From contig CM039462.1 of the NCBI GenBank assembly GCA_022414725.1, positions 175,996,721 to 176,060,720 of the forward strand: a DNA stretch of 64,000 bases, given 5' to 3'. The notes beneath the pieces were generated by a model. The model worked only from the letters and a program-made list of their open reading frames with translations, was not told the origin of the DNA and searched no databases. The translations under genes were made by a program, and so were the position numbers. Positions 8,852-17,575 of this stretch are shown here, piece after piece. Every line of letters begins with the position of its first letter. Positions within the stretch are counted from its first letter, which is position 1. The DNA comes from Microglena sp. YARC. Lineage: Eukaryota > Chlorophyta > Chlorophyceae > Chlamydomonadales > Chlamydomonadaceae.

Positions 8852-9062
8852 GCACAATGTTCTAAGAATCATAACCGGAATGGGGAGGATATTACTTGGA
8901 ATGCTCTACGCATCATCACCGGAATGGGGGGGGATATTACATGGAATGCTCTACGAATCATCACCGGAATGGGGGGATATTACATGGAATGCTCTACGAA
9001 TCATCTCCGGAATGGAGGGATATTACATATGATTTTCTAAGAATCATCACCGGAAATAAATG
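8852..9062 (+). repeat. About five degenerate 45-bp repeats derived from the capsid gene's 3' end
   Basis: The unit is AAGAATCATCACCGGAATGG followed by GGGATATTACATGGAATGCT and a CTACG link. The first copies match the last codons of the capsid gene (GTACTAAGAATTATGAGCGG), so the array appears to have grown by slippage or unequal exchange from the coding end. No stop-free reading is maintained, so it is non-coding now. Confidence 0.75.
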
Positions 9063-9108
9063 TACGACATCGCCGTTACACTCAAACCGGTGAATAATGT
9101 TACATGTG

Positions 9109-9600
9109 TAAAATTATAAGAACGTGTGATACATTGAATGTAGGTATACAGAGGACGGCAAATTCAATATGATCCGTCCAGAAAAGAAACCACCTTACTC
9201 GTGCCTATTTGCATAATCGCATGCACCGTTTAGTCTTGGAACTCTGTCCAAGAAGAGAGGCGATCGCTTTAGTGCGGCTGGTCCTTCAATGGGAACTCTC
9301 GAAGGCGCAGATAGAAGACAATCGGTGTCTGTGATTTGGAAGCTACCATATCTCGGTCACAAGACTAGGCTTGCTATGGTGTTGTTCCACCATGGATAAT
9401 AGCAAGTTGGTGAATTGTGACCATTGCAGAGGTACGTAGTGCAAAATTACAAGCTGACAGGTTCTTCGGAACGCAGTGTCGAGCGTAGTGGTGTAATCGT
9501 ATTGGTGTTCCACTGCCCCGTGGATTGCTACACCATTAGGTTACACCGTAAGGTGTGGCCGTACACGAAGCGGTTTCATTTTAGTATTCCGTCGACTGTA
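9109..9600 (+). mobile_element. MITE-like element, copy 1 (right terminus intact)
   Basis: Bases 9109-9490 are an inverse near-identical copy of 18211-18588. Bases 9500-9600 match, in inverse, the left part of the MITE at 40057-40497. The right end GTTTCATTTTAGTATTCCGT, then CGACTG and a TA, equals that element's terminal inverted repeat. No clear terminus is present on the left. A stretch near the centre encodes, on the reverse strand of the other copies, RGDRFSAAGPSMGTLE and is conserved even in the most diverged copy. Confidence 0.7.
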
Positions 9601-9643
9601 GCTTGCACAACACTTAAGAAACAATCATCTGAATTTATAAACA

Positions 9644-10180
9644 ATGATTGACAAGTCTCTACTACTTATCTGCATCGCTACCTTCGCTCTTATTTACATA
9701 GTTCGACTGAAGACTGAGACTCGAAAGAAGGTAGATGCTGCTCGACTAAAGATTGAGCTTGAGACTGAGAGCGCTCGAAAGGAGGCAGATGCTGCTCGAG
9801 TAAATAGTCTGGAGACTGAGCTTGAGACTGAGCGCGCTCGAAATAAGGCAGATGCTGCTCGACTGAAGATTGAGACTGAGCGTGCAGAAGCACTTGAGAA
9901 GCAACTGAGGTACGAACTGTCAAGCATGACTGCCGAGCAATGGAATTCCCTGAACGATCATGACAGGCGTCTCAATGAGGATCTTTGCAAACAATACGGA
10001 ATCCCCTTCCCCAACATCCAGAAAGCGCGTATTCCGTCGACTGTACATGAAAATTACGCATCGGATCCCATTGTATCCCCGCGCATCACTCTACTCAAAA
10101 CGGGCGTTCCACTGACAAATTATTTAGCGAGGAATACGGCCAGCACGTCCTCGACCGCCAGTGCTTGTTTGTTGTACTGA
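9644..10180 (+). CDS. Membrane-anchored coiled-coil protein, 178 aa
   Basis: An N-terminal transmembrane segment (SLLLICIATFALIYIV) is followed by about 85 residues of heptad-like, charged repeats (KIELETESARKEADAARV; 33- to 36-residue internal repeat), clearly a coiled coil. The C-terminal part is unique (MTAEQWNSLNDHDRRLNEDL). A MITE-terminus-like piece (GTATTCCGTCGACTGTA at 10029-10045) lies in the coding sequence. The gene begins just after a MITE end, so it may have been assembled or moved together with the repeat. Function unknown. Confidence 0.6.
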   Translation: MIDKSLLLICIATFALIYIVRLKTETRKKVDAARLKIELETESARKEADAARVNSLETELETERARNKADAARLKIETERAEALEKQLRYELSSMTAEQWNSLNDHDRRLNEDLCKQYGIPFPNIQKARIPSTVHENYASDPIVSPRITLLKTGVPLTNYLARNTASTSSTASACLLY

Positions 10181-10296
10181 CTGATCTTTGCTGGCTGCAG
10201 CTTCTTTCCACTGCCGAGTATTTCAACTGCTTTTCCCATCGATGGGAAGAAGATGGTGGTGCAGTTGTCCGCATTGAACGAGACGGGTGCTCGTGA

Positions 10297-11642
10297 TCAA
10301 GAAACGAGGGTGTTGTGCAGCGTGTCATCTCCAATGACCCAGCTGCTCGTGAACTTGTGTATGCGTGCCACTTGCATGAGGAACTCGGGCTCCGGGAGAT
10401 CCTTCTTCATGTAGTTGCACCTTGTGCAGCAGCTCCTGCAGTTTTCAGACACGTCGTAAGGCAGCGACGAGTCTAACCTGTCGATTCCCAGGGCGGGCGT
10501 CCGCCCACACAGGTAGCACGCGTCTGCCCACAGAGTGATCCGCTTCTCACGCGACAGGACGGACGGCGAGTTCTTGCATCCATCCTTTTCCGCCTTATTT
10601 GTGAAGGGGTTTCTTTGCCCAATCTGGGATTCATGGGGATTTCGCCTTCGATCGCCACCCCTCTGTACCTCGCGATGGCCTTGACTCCGCCGATGAACTC
10701 GTCTACGTGGAAAGTTATCTTCATCATGTTGCACTGGAAGCAGCAGGGGACGGTGTTCAGGTCCGTGAACTTCTCACCCGAGTCGACGCGGTCGAGACCA
10801 CACAAGAATATCGTCGGATCATGCGCGCCGCAGTAGTGGCATGGCAGTTGGATCTTCTCGATGAACGCATCCCGATCCTCCATGCACATGAGATCGTTCA
10901 CATCGTCTGTTTTCTTGCTCTTCAGGTTGTGGACGATCATGTCGAAGCGCATCCTGGGGTCGAGCCTCCTCTTCTCCTGGTACTCCTCTTTCTTTCCCGG
11001 ATTCGCTTCCATCCACTCACTGCGGATCTCGTTGTTGTGACTGCGGAAGGTGTCCGGATCCCCGGTCATCTTCTTCTCGCGGTATACGGCGTAGTACTTC
11101 TTGCCGTTGAAGCACGCGTTGCACGTTTGTTTCCAGCCCCCCAGCTTGATGTCGGTGCGGAACTTGAATGCGAGCTCTTTCCCGCTGCCGATGTTCAAGC
11201 ACTCGTCTCCCCGGCCACAAGCGGACGGCATCGGTGGCCGCACAGTCAGCTTGGGCGTTGCCGCGTTGGCAACAGATGTCTTGCGCTTCTGCTGGCGGCA
11301 CTGCTTGCACATCATCCGCGCCCCCTCGAAGTCCGATACGGACTTGGTGAGTCCGCACCCTTCCCCTATCTTGGTCATGCACGTGCGTCCGTCCTTCGAT
11401 AGGGGGTCCGCCATGCTGCGACACGCCACGCATTTCACACAATGCTTCCGGTGGTCGACATACAGGTCGAACTCGAGTTCCTTCCCGCTGCCGAGGTTCT
11501 TGCACGCGGCGCCGCTGGCACACTCGGACGGTGGCTGAGGTAGCTTGGCTGCCTGATTGGACGTATCGCACAACGCGTCCACGTTCTTCCTGGGCACGTC
11601 GACGCCAGTCAAGCCGTTGTTCCGTACATCAAACGCGTCCAT
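10297..11642 (-). CDS. Double-domain HNH endonuclease (frame break)
   Basis: The ATG at 11642 (MDAFDVRN) sits 12 bp behind a TATATA. The N-terminal half has Cys-rich modules (CASGAACKNLGSGKELEF and CGRGDECLNIGSGKELAF, an internal duplication, each followed by CxxC pairs). The first HNH domain is CHYCGAHD, then CGLDRVDSGEKF and NTVPCCFQCNMMK, with the zinc CxxC pairs in place. Near 10612, within AAAGAAACCCC, the frame is lost; one extra base continues through CYLCGRTPALGIDRLDSSLP and CCTRCNYMKKDLPEPEF, a second HNH domain ending at 10297. Unrepaired, translation would stop at 10473 with an unrelated Arg-rich tail. Such genes act as homing or self-mobilising nucleases in giant viruses. Confidence 0.75.
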
Positions 11643-11653
11643 GTCGAATTTAG

Positions 11654-11659
11654 TATATA
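11654..11659 (-). promoter_or_regulatory. TATA-like promoter of the double HNH gene
   Basis: TATATA on the reverse strand lies 12-17 bp upstream of the ATG at 11642 and decides for that start over the upstream in-frame codon at 11684, which would place the box inside the coding region. Similar boxes precede the genes at 13681, 27031, 27681 and 37976. Confidence 0.45.
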
Positions 11660-11804
11660 TCCGTGATGGAAGTTGTATTCCCAATACCTTTCATCATTTA
11701 TACTAATGTGGAGCGATCATGTATGTACGTAGACTCCTCTATCTATCCCGGATACGAGTGTAAAGAATGTGTGTACAGTGAAAATGTATTGAATCCGAAT
11801 CAAT

Positions 11805-13625
11805 ATGGTTTTCCTCATCACCGGTGATTTCCGCCATGGGCCCGTGTTTGGCGTCAATTTACTCTACTCGTACTCCGGAGAAACCTTCGTCGCGCTTTCC
11901 GTTCGCAAGGGTGCGCGGAGCCAGACCTCGGAGGAGAAGTTCACTGTTCTGATGGACGGTTTCGACCCTGCGGTGTTCGGAGACAAGCTCATTGTCTCAA
12001 CCAACGGCTACGCGAGATGCAATACTGGGCACATTCACGCGATGATCCTAGACTCTGGTGGTGGAGGGTTGACAGTGGACCACATCAACCGCATCCCTCT
12101 GGACAACCGCCGCAAGAACCTTCGCGTGGCAACCATAAGCGTGCAGAACGGCAACCGAATGACTTGTTCAGAAAAAGACCTGCCTGAGGAGCTGAAGCCG
12201 TACTTCGAGGAGATGCCGGCGTTCCTTCGGTGGGACCGCAAGTGTCTTCGGTTTGTGACCGACAAGTACAGCATCTCCGGCACGAGGAGCGATAACGTCA
12301 GCATGGTGAACAAGTTCCGGGATGCCGCGGCGAAGCTCAAGGCGGCGCTCGTCGAGGACGTTGAGCACACCCGCTACCTTGCGACATTGAAAACGTTGCG
12401 TGACGAGTACATCCAGATCACCCAGCTGGTCCACTCTGTGTACCCCGACCACTTCGACGAGTACGCCGACAACCGCGCCAACTATGGGTACCGTTGCACC
12501 CCGGAGTTCATCGACGAGTGCCTCTCTAAGCTTCCGGCGGTGCAGGAGACCGACGTCCTGCGCGGCCCCCAGGCGCTGGGCACCACGTTCCGCCCCAATC
12601 CCAATCTAAATGTGTGCTACATGATCCGCGGCGACTACCGCGACCGTGAAATCGTGTTCGACCTGGATCTCCTGGAGCACTTTCGGAGCTGCCGCGCGGT
12701 GGACGTGGATTCCAGCAGCCCCCTCATCCGGGTTTCCGGCGATTCGAAGATCGCGCTGAGGGCGTTCGTGTGGACGCACATGCTCAAGCGCGAGGTCCCC
12801 CCTGGTTTCAGCGTGGGCCTCTGTAACGGCAACCCGCTGGACGTCCGCGCGTCCAACCTGGTCCTCGTTGACAAGGGCGTGCGCCAGCGCCGGAAGGCCG
12901 TGGTCGACGGCTTCAACGACGAGCTGGTCCATGGGATCGACCCGGACGCCACGGTCTACTCCCGACTCGGCACCGTGTCCGGGGACCGGCGCGTCGTGCT
13001 GTTCCTTGACCGCTCGGTTCACCGCGTCATGCCTGCGCTGAGCGTGGAGTCTCGCAACGTGAGCGTGCTGCGCCCCCCGACCAAGATTCTGCTTCGCGAT
13101 TACATGTGGAATAATGATGATAGTACGTCAGGAGGCGGCGTGGTGGTTCCCCTGAACTACGACATGTTCGACGTGCGCACGTCCAACTTGGTGAAGGTGC
13201 ACGGCCTGTCCTCTTCGAAGAGCTACTCGGCCCCTGCGAGCTCCGACGTTCCCGCCGCGGTGCGCGACCGCGTGCCGTGGGAGTTCATGCCCTTCGGCTT
13301 GAAGTACTGCTTCAGCAAGGCCCAGAACATGGAGGGCTTCAACCAGAGCAAGATGATCGACTCTAAGACGAAGCGGTGGTACATGTCGTCGTCCCTGGCG
13401 TCCGCGGGCGCGGACGCCAAAAAGGTCGCGCAGATCGAGGAGAGCCTGGGCGCGTGCTACCGCGCCATGGTGGAGTTTCATGGCGACCGCGGGGGCCGGT
13501 TTCCGGCGGACGCGCCCCCCGCGGCCGTGTTCTACGCAGTGCACTCTCGGTACTGCTGGGCGATGCGCACGGTGCGCGAGATGCGGGAACGTTGCGGCGT
13601 GGAGGAGGAGCCCGATCGTGATTGA
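11805..13625 (+). CDS. HNH (HNH_3-type) endonuclease-like protein, 606 aa
   Basis: The first 120 residues contain a classic HNH_3 core: GGLTVDHINRIPLDNRRKNL followed by RVATISVQNGNR (DH...N...N pattern). The remaining sequence appears to hold two decayed echoes of the same fold: VGLCNGNPLDVRASNLVLV near residue 345, and MFDVRTSNLVKV near residue 455. These suggest a triplicated ancestral module with one active site. A middle region (residues 130-260) is helical. The gene is divergent to the double HNH gene, 160 bp away. Likely a homing-type nuclease; target unknown. Confidence 0.75.
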   Translation: MVFLITGDFRHGPVFGVNLLYSYSGETFVALSVRKGARSQTSEEKFTVLMDGFDPAVFGDKLIVSTNGYARCNTGHIHAMILDSGGGGLTVDHINRIPLDNRRKNLRVATISVQNGNRMTCSEKDLPEELKPYFEEMPAFLRWDRKCLRFVTDKYSISGTRSDNVSMVNKFRDAAAKLKAALVEDVEHTRYLATLKTLRDEYIQITQLVHSVYPDHFDEYADNRANYGYRCTPEFIDECLSKLPAVQETDVLRGPQALGTTFRPNPNLNVCYMIRGDYRDREIVFDLDLLEHFRSCRAVDVDSSSPLIRVSGDSKIALRAFVWTHMLKREVPPGFSVGLCNGNPLDVRASNLVLVDKGVRQRRKAVVDGFNDELVHGIDPDATVYSRLGTVSGDRRVVLFLDRSVHRVMPALSVESRNVSVLRPPTKILLRDYMWNNDDSTSGGGVVVPLNYDMFDVRTSNLVKVHGLSSSKSYSAPASSDVPAAVRDRVPWEFMPFGLKYCFSKAQNMEGFNQSKMIDSKTKRWYMSSSLASAGADAKKVAQIEESLGACYRAMVEFHGDRGGRFPADAPPAAVFYAVHSRYCWAMRTVREMRERCGVEEEPDRD

Positions 13626-13667
13626 CGTGTAGGGTGACATCTCGCGAAAAAGAATCGCCCCCAAGTG

Positions 13668-13673
13668 TATATA
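13668..13673 (+). promoter_or_regulatory. TATA-like box before the Cys-repeat gene
   Basis: GTGTATATAGTAATAA immediately precedes the ATG at 13681, supporting that ATG as the true start of the repeat gene although its frame is interrupted shortly afterwards. Confidence 0.4.
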
Positions 13674-13680
13674 GTAATAA

Positions 13681-14666
13681 ATGCCGACCCTTTCGCTAGC
13701 TTCGCTTAAGGATATTATGGCCCGAAAAAACAGTCCGGTGGAACACCACATGATCACGGAGCGCCCACCTGTCCTGAGGCGACACATGCTCCTGTAGAAG
13801 AATGTAGCGGTGACGCTTGTCCTGAGGCGACACCTGCTCCCGAAGAAGAATGTAGCGGTGAAGCTTGTCCTGAGGCAACACGTGCTCCTGCAGGAGAATG
13901 TTGCGGTGACGCTTGTCCTGAGGCGACACCTGCTCCTGCAGAAGAATGTAGCGGTGACACTTGTCCTGAGGCGACACATGCTCCTGCAGAAGAATGTAGC
14001 GGTGAAGCTTTTCCTGAGGCGACACCTGCTCCTGCAGAAGAATGTAGCGGTGACACTTGTCCTGAGGCGACACCGGCTCCTGAAGAAGAATGTAGCGGTG
14101 AAGCTTGTCCTGAGGTTATTCAGGATCCTGCAGAAGAATGTGGTGGTGACACTTGTCCTGAGGCGACACCGGCTCCTGTAGAAGAATGTAGCGGTGACGC
14201 TTGTCCTGAGGAGACACCTGCTCCTGCAGAAGATGAAGAATGTGGCGGTGACGCTTGTCCTGAGGCGACACCTGCTCATGCAGAAGATGAAGAATGTGGC
14301 GGCGGCGCCGGTTCTTGTCCGGTGCTCACGGATTCGCGAGCAGCAGCAGGGCGTGTTCGCACCCCGCGCCTCTCTGCGCCCCCTCGTCCTCTGCCCGACC
14401 GCATCATGAGGGCCTTGAAGGCGGGAATGCTGAATAAAGCCAACAAAAGAGACATCCCAGACATGCCGCCGCCGCCAGCTAATGATGCCGTTGCCAAGTC
14501 TCCCTTTCAGAGCGCGTACTACTCGCACATCGCTGCGGATTCTACGCCTGGGGAGGAGGTCAAAAACGGGACCAGTCGGCACCTGATGATGTCTACTAGC
14601 AGCTTCTTCTGCCCGTGCGCCGTCCGGGTGGGCCCCGGCGGCTTCGGGCGCCGCGCCACCCCTTGA
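13681..14666 (+). CDS. Cys-rich 16-residue repeat protein (frame break in an A6 run)
   Basis: The start is MPTLSLASLKDIMARK. Within the A6 run at 13725-13730 the frame is lost; one additional A leads into the frame open to 14666. That frame encodes about 11 tandem units of the form ECSGDACPEATPAPAE, each with two Cys, then a unique tail (PLPDRIMRALKAGMLNKANK, then SPFQSAYYSHIAADSTPGEE). The other two reading frames of the repeat, on both strands, are also open but give Leu/Arg/Phe-rich nonsense. The unit's codon use and the coding continuity into the tail identify the real frame. Probably a structural, disulphide-linked repeat protein; function unknown. Confidence 0.65.
13770..14303 (+). repeat. 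48-bp coding repeat, about 11 copies
   Basis: The unit is TGTCCTGAGGCGACACCTGC followed by TCCTGCAGAAGAATGTAGCG and GTGACGCT. The last copies gain a 6-bp GATGAA insertion. All size changes are multiples of three, which supports coding selection on the ECSGDACPEATPAPAE frame. Confidence 0.85.
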
Positions 14667-15002
14667 ACTTTTCAGAAGGTTACACCATAATGTACTTTTT
14701 TATTATTCCAGTTCCATGGTTTGTCCAAGTAAGCTTGTACAATTGTTTGTGTTTGCGCTGATATAATACCAGTCCCATGCTTTGAGGATTGATTCAATAT
14801 ACTGTAACATTATTGACCGGTCTGAGTGTAACAAATGCCAGTTCCATGGTTTGTCAGGGTTAGCTTGCAAAAACTCCCAAGATGTTTTTGTTAATGCTTA
14901 AGAAATACCAGTCCCGTGTTTTGCACCCGAATGAACGCGACTTGAGGTCTTTGTAAGCAAATTTGGCCTCTTCTGAAGAATTGCTACATTGATACACTTC
15001 TC
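14667..15002. repeat. Non-coding region with four copies of a CCAGTTCCATGGTTTGTC-like repeat
   Basis: CCAGTYCCATGSTTTG occurs at about 14708, 14770, 14837 and 14908, spaced 60-70 bp apart. The second spacer contains the inverse copy (14784-14832) of the 2844-2892 repeat. No open frame. The region separates the tails of two convergent genes. Confidence 0.65.
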
Positions 15003-15065
15003 CAAAGGGGTCAACTCCCCCGTGGCTGCTGCTGTCCCTTACGAACAGGGATTTTCTGTTCTGTT
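15003..15065 (-). repeat. Patch shared with the IS607 right end
   Basis: GGGGTCAACTCCCCC, then GGCTGCTG and ACGAACAGGGATTTTCTGTT on the plus strand, is nearly the same as 41170-41225, the 3' end and downstream flank of the IS607 tnpB gene. Here it encodes the last residues of the GCS2-like gene (IPVRKGQQQPRGS) in the same orientation as tnpB. On the gene strand it holds a GGGG-AGTTGA-CCCC hairpin. It could be an IS607 right-end relic or the reverse. Confidence 0.6.
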
Positions 15066-16936
15066 TCTGTTCGTTTTTTCATGGCCGCAAGAAATGGCGC
15101 GTCTAATTTTGATTTTTCTACCAATTTTGTTTTTTTCTTATCCAACTCATTGTAAGTCGCTTCCCAAGCCTCCTGATTGGTGTTTGAGAACAGGGGAGGA
15201 CCTTCATCATTTGATCGCGGGTGCATGTTGAGTGTGACGAAGTGGGTGCTGTATTCTGCATGGAGGCTTTTCGCTATGTCCTGCAGCGTTCCGAACGCGG
15301 TTGTGTTCGACACGCTTTTAGTGGTAAGACCTGCCTGGGACATTAGATATGAGATGTAAGCCTTGGGGATGGGGGCGTGCGCTCCCTCCTTCCGGACGGC
15401 TTCGAGCGCGGCGTTCCAATGGGGCGAAAGGGTTGCAGCGTGCTTGGTGAAGAAGTCTTGTTGATTACAATCTACATTGTCTTTCCATCTTTTTTTGACA
15501 TTCGAAACTGCAGCGGATGCCAATAGAACTACGAGGTGAATCACGTGGTCGATTTGGTGTGTGGGCATGTTGTCGATCGCTCGGAACTCGATGCCGACAA
15601 GTTCTTTCCCCCACCGCCGCGCGTCAATCGGCGCGTTTCGCGACACCTTGACCATTGGAGTCCCCACCCCCTCCACGAACCGGAGCTCCAGTGTGTCTTC
15701 CCAGCCCTTCTTCAGCGACATGGATAAAGAGTCACAGAGCCGGCTGCGGATGTCGGCCCCCGTCTCTGATACTTTATCAAACGATTGAAATGGGACCTGC
15801 CACGGGTACGGTTCGTAGAATCCTGCCCGCTGTTCTGAGTTCATGCAAACCGTGAACGGAACTTTTTTGCCGTCGATCCACACGAAGAGCTTGGACGTGT
15901 TGCGCTGCTTGCGAGCACCGCGTCCTGCCAGCATGTCCGACTCGTTTTCGAACCACATGACCTGTAATCCTGTGATCGAATTCAAGTCTGGTGCTCGTGC
16001 GATGTACTTCACGTCTGTTGTACCGTATCCTGCATAGTGGCTGGTGTCCGCACGCATGCTGGCGCGGTTGTGCTTGTTAGTTGAGTCTCCCACGGCACGG
16101 GGGTCGCCCGAGAAGAGACTTATTAGAAGAGGTTCAACCAATTGCAGCAGGTGACCCAGGTACGCGTGCTGCAGTTGCAGCAGGTTGTACTCTCGCAATG
16201 TCATGTCCACTTTGCGATCGTGCGGGAGCGTCACCCAGACGTGGAAACTGCCCTCATACACGGCTTTGCCCTGGTCGTTGATCCTCCCGCTCCAAGGAAA
16301 TATCTGCGCTCCTGAGATACCCTCTTTTTTCGCGCGCTCCAGGACCAATGCTTCTGCTTCATGCAGTTGTTTAGCAACACTGTCAACGGTCGCATTCTTG
16401 TAATTAGTGCTTCGAGTCTCAATGAATGGACCATCCACATCGTACTCTTTTTTTGTTGTGTGTTTCGTAAATTTAGCTACCACTACTGCTCTGAGAGCGC
16501 ACAGGCTGCGTATCGTGTCCTCCACGGACAGTGGTGTGCGCGGACGTTTTTTGGCAGGTATGATGGATATCATAAACACTTCGTCACCACAACAGGAGGA
16601 TAACAGCGTGTCTCCGCTGTATATGTTCGTCATCAACGTGTCCTTCTTTTTCTTTCTCAAGAATGTCGAGAGCGAAAACGACGCAGCATTCAACAATACC
16701 TTGTCGGAGTCCGAGAATATCCCATTCAGTGTCGTGAGGTGGGGAAGGTGCTCGCGGATCGCCTTCGCGTCCATGTCGTTTCCAGCGGGCGCGCGCACGA
16801 TAGACACTTCATCTGTTATATTTGTAGTTGAAGAAGAATACTCGGGAAGTACCTTTGATGCAGGGAATGTCTGAGCGTTGGGAGATGAAGATACTGACAC
16901 GTTGAACTCGTGCTCAACACCGAGTCCCCACTGCAT
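15011..16936 (-). CDS. GCS2-like (glutamine-synthetase-fold) carboxylate-amine ligase-like protein
   Basis: This 641-residue protein starts MQWGLGVEHEFNVSVSS. The G-x-E-x-E strand is the metal-binding opening of the glutamate-cysteine ligase/GS fold. Further points that fit are SGRINDQGKAVYEGSFHVWV with TLPH, QLVEPLLISLFSGDPRAVGD and SRLCDSLSMSLKKGWE. Proteins of this shape occur in several algal giant viruses. Substrate is unknown and a true glutathione pathway role is not shown. The C-terminal codons are supplied by the patch shared with IS607. A second shared patch (16962-17006, inverse at 41049-41095) lies just before its start. Confidence 0.55.
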   Translation of the reverse strand: MQWGLGVEHEFNVSVSSSPNAQTFPASKVLPEYSSSTTNITDEVSIVRAPAGNDMDAKAIREHLPHLTTLNGIFSDSDKVLLNAASFSLSTFLRKKKKDTLMTNIYSGDTLLSSCCGDEVFMISIIPAKKRPRTPLSVEDTIRSLCALRAVVVAKFTKHTTKKEYDVDGPFIETRSTNYKNATVDSVAKQLHEAEALVLERAKKEGISGAQIFPWSGRINDQGKAVYEGSFHVWVTLPHDRKVDMTLREYNLLQLQHAYLGHLLQLVEPLLISLFSGDPRAVGDSTNKHNRASMRADTSHYAGYGTTDVKYIARAPDLNSITGLQVMWFENESDMLAGRGARKQRNTSKLFVWIDGKKVPFTVCMNSEQRAGFYEPYPWQVPFQSFDKVSETGADIRSRLCDSLSMSLKKGWEDTLELRFVEGVGTPMVKVSRNAPIDARRWGKELVGIEFRAIDNMPTHQIDHVIHLVVLLASAAVSNVKKRWKDNVDCNQQDFFTKHAATLSPHWNAALEAVRKEGAHAPIPKAYISYLMSQAGLTTKSVSNTTAFGTLQDIAKSLHAEYSTHFVTLNMHPRSNDEGPPLFSNTNQEAWEATYNELDKKKTKLVEKSKLDAPFLAAMKKRTETEQKIPVRKGQQQPRGS

Positions 16937-16998
16937 TATTGTGATTTACAAATGATTTATAAATTTATATGCTTCGATGATATACGGGTAGCTTAAAT

Positions 16999-17370
16999 TC
17001 AACGGGACACAGCATTGCTTTTGTCGAGCGAAAAAATGTCCGTGAAGTTGAGCACGATGCGCGCGCGCGGGAGGCCGTCGCAGAAGGACTCGAGCACCTC
17101 GTCCGGGACGGTGTCGAACCTGGCCGGACCTTTCTCCTTCGACGAGCAGAGCCGCATGCGCGCGGCGCGTATGTGTATGCGCGGCACAGGAAGGCCCTGC
17201 CCCCTGTAAATGGTAAGGACGGCGTCGAGCTCGTCGAAGACCTCCTCGAAGTGGTCGAAGACGGATTCCCCGTCCACGAGGACGGTGCACGGGTCGCGCA
17301 CGTCCACCACGAGGTGCTCCAGGCGGTCCGCGAGAAGGCGGAACAACAGCATTTTGTTCTCCATTGACAT
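16999..17370 (-). CDS. Uncharacterised protein, 123 aa, duplicated 5' half nearby
   Basis: The start MSMENKMLLFRLLADRLEHL is preferred over an upstream extension that runs into the duplicated fibre sequence. The sequence (VVDVRDPCTVLVDGESVFDH, then FEEVFDELDAVLTIYRGQGL) looks like a small folded alpha/beta protein; no family is recognised. It was originally divergent with the fibre gene now at 18898; a truncated second copy of its 5' half lies at 18614-18841. The two copies differ by only a few bases, and several of the changes are silent, so the duplication is recent. Confidence 0.65.
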   Translation of the reverse strand: MSMENKMLLFRLLADRLEHLVVDVRDPCTVLVDGESVFDHFEEVFDELDAVLTIYRGQGLPVPRIHIRAARMRLCSSKEKGPARFDTVPDEVLESFCDGLPRARIVLNFTDIFSLDKSNAVSR

Positions 17371-17575
17371 TTTTATTTTATTACAGTCGTGGAAAAACAA
17401 AAATGTTGTAAAAAATGTTGTATTCAGCGATGTCTCGAATCGGGCTACATCGACGTCGAACCTGGTGAACGATACCAACCCTCCCATCAAGGGGGTGCGC
17501 GCGCTCTCCGAAACGTCCAACGCGCCGTCGCTGGCCTTCTTGAACGACACGGATACCGGCATTTACAATGTTTCT
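17170..17575. repeat. 405-bp direct duplication, left copy
   Basis: This segment matches 18645-19070 over the 5' half of the small minus-strand gene, the divergent promoter and the first about 50 codons of the fibre gene. The left copy has the intact minus-strand gene and a fibre start that is cut off after GIYNVS. The right copy has the reverse. A 1.07-kb insert lies between. Confidence 0.85.

Noticed and set aside
13128..14582. 484-aa reverse-strand frame over the Cys-repeat gene and the end of the HNH gene
   Set aside because: It is antisense to a clear HNH-family gene and has Arg/Phe/Thr nonsense repeats.
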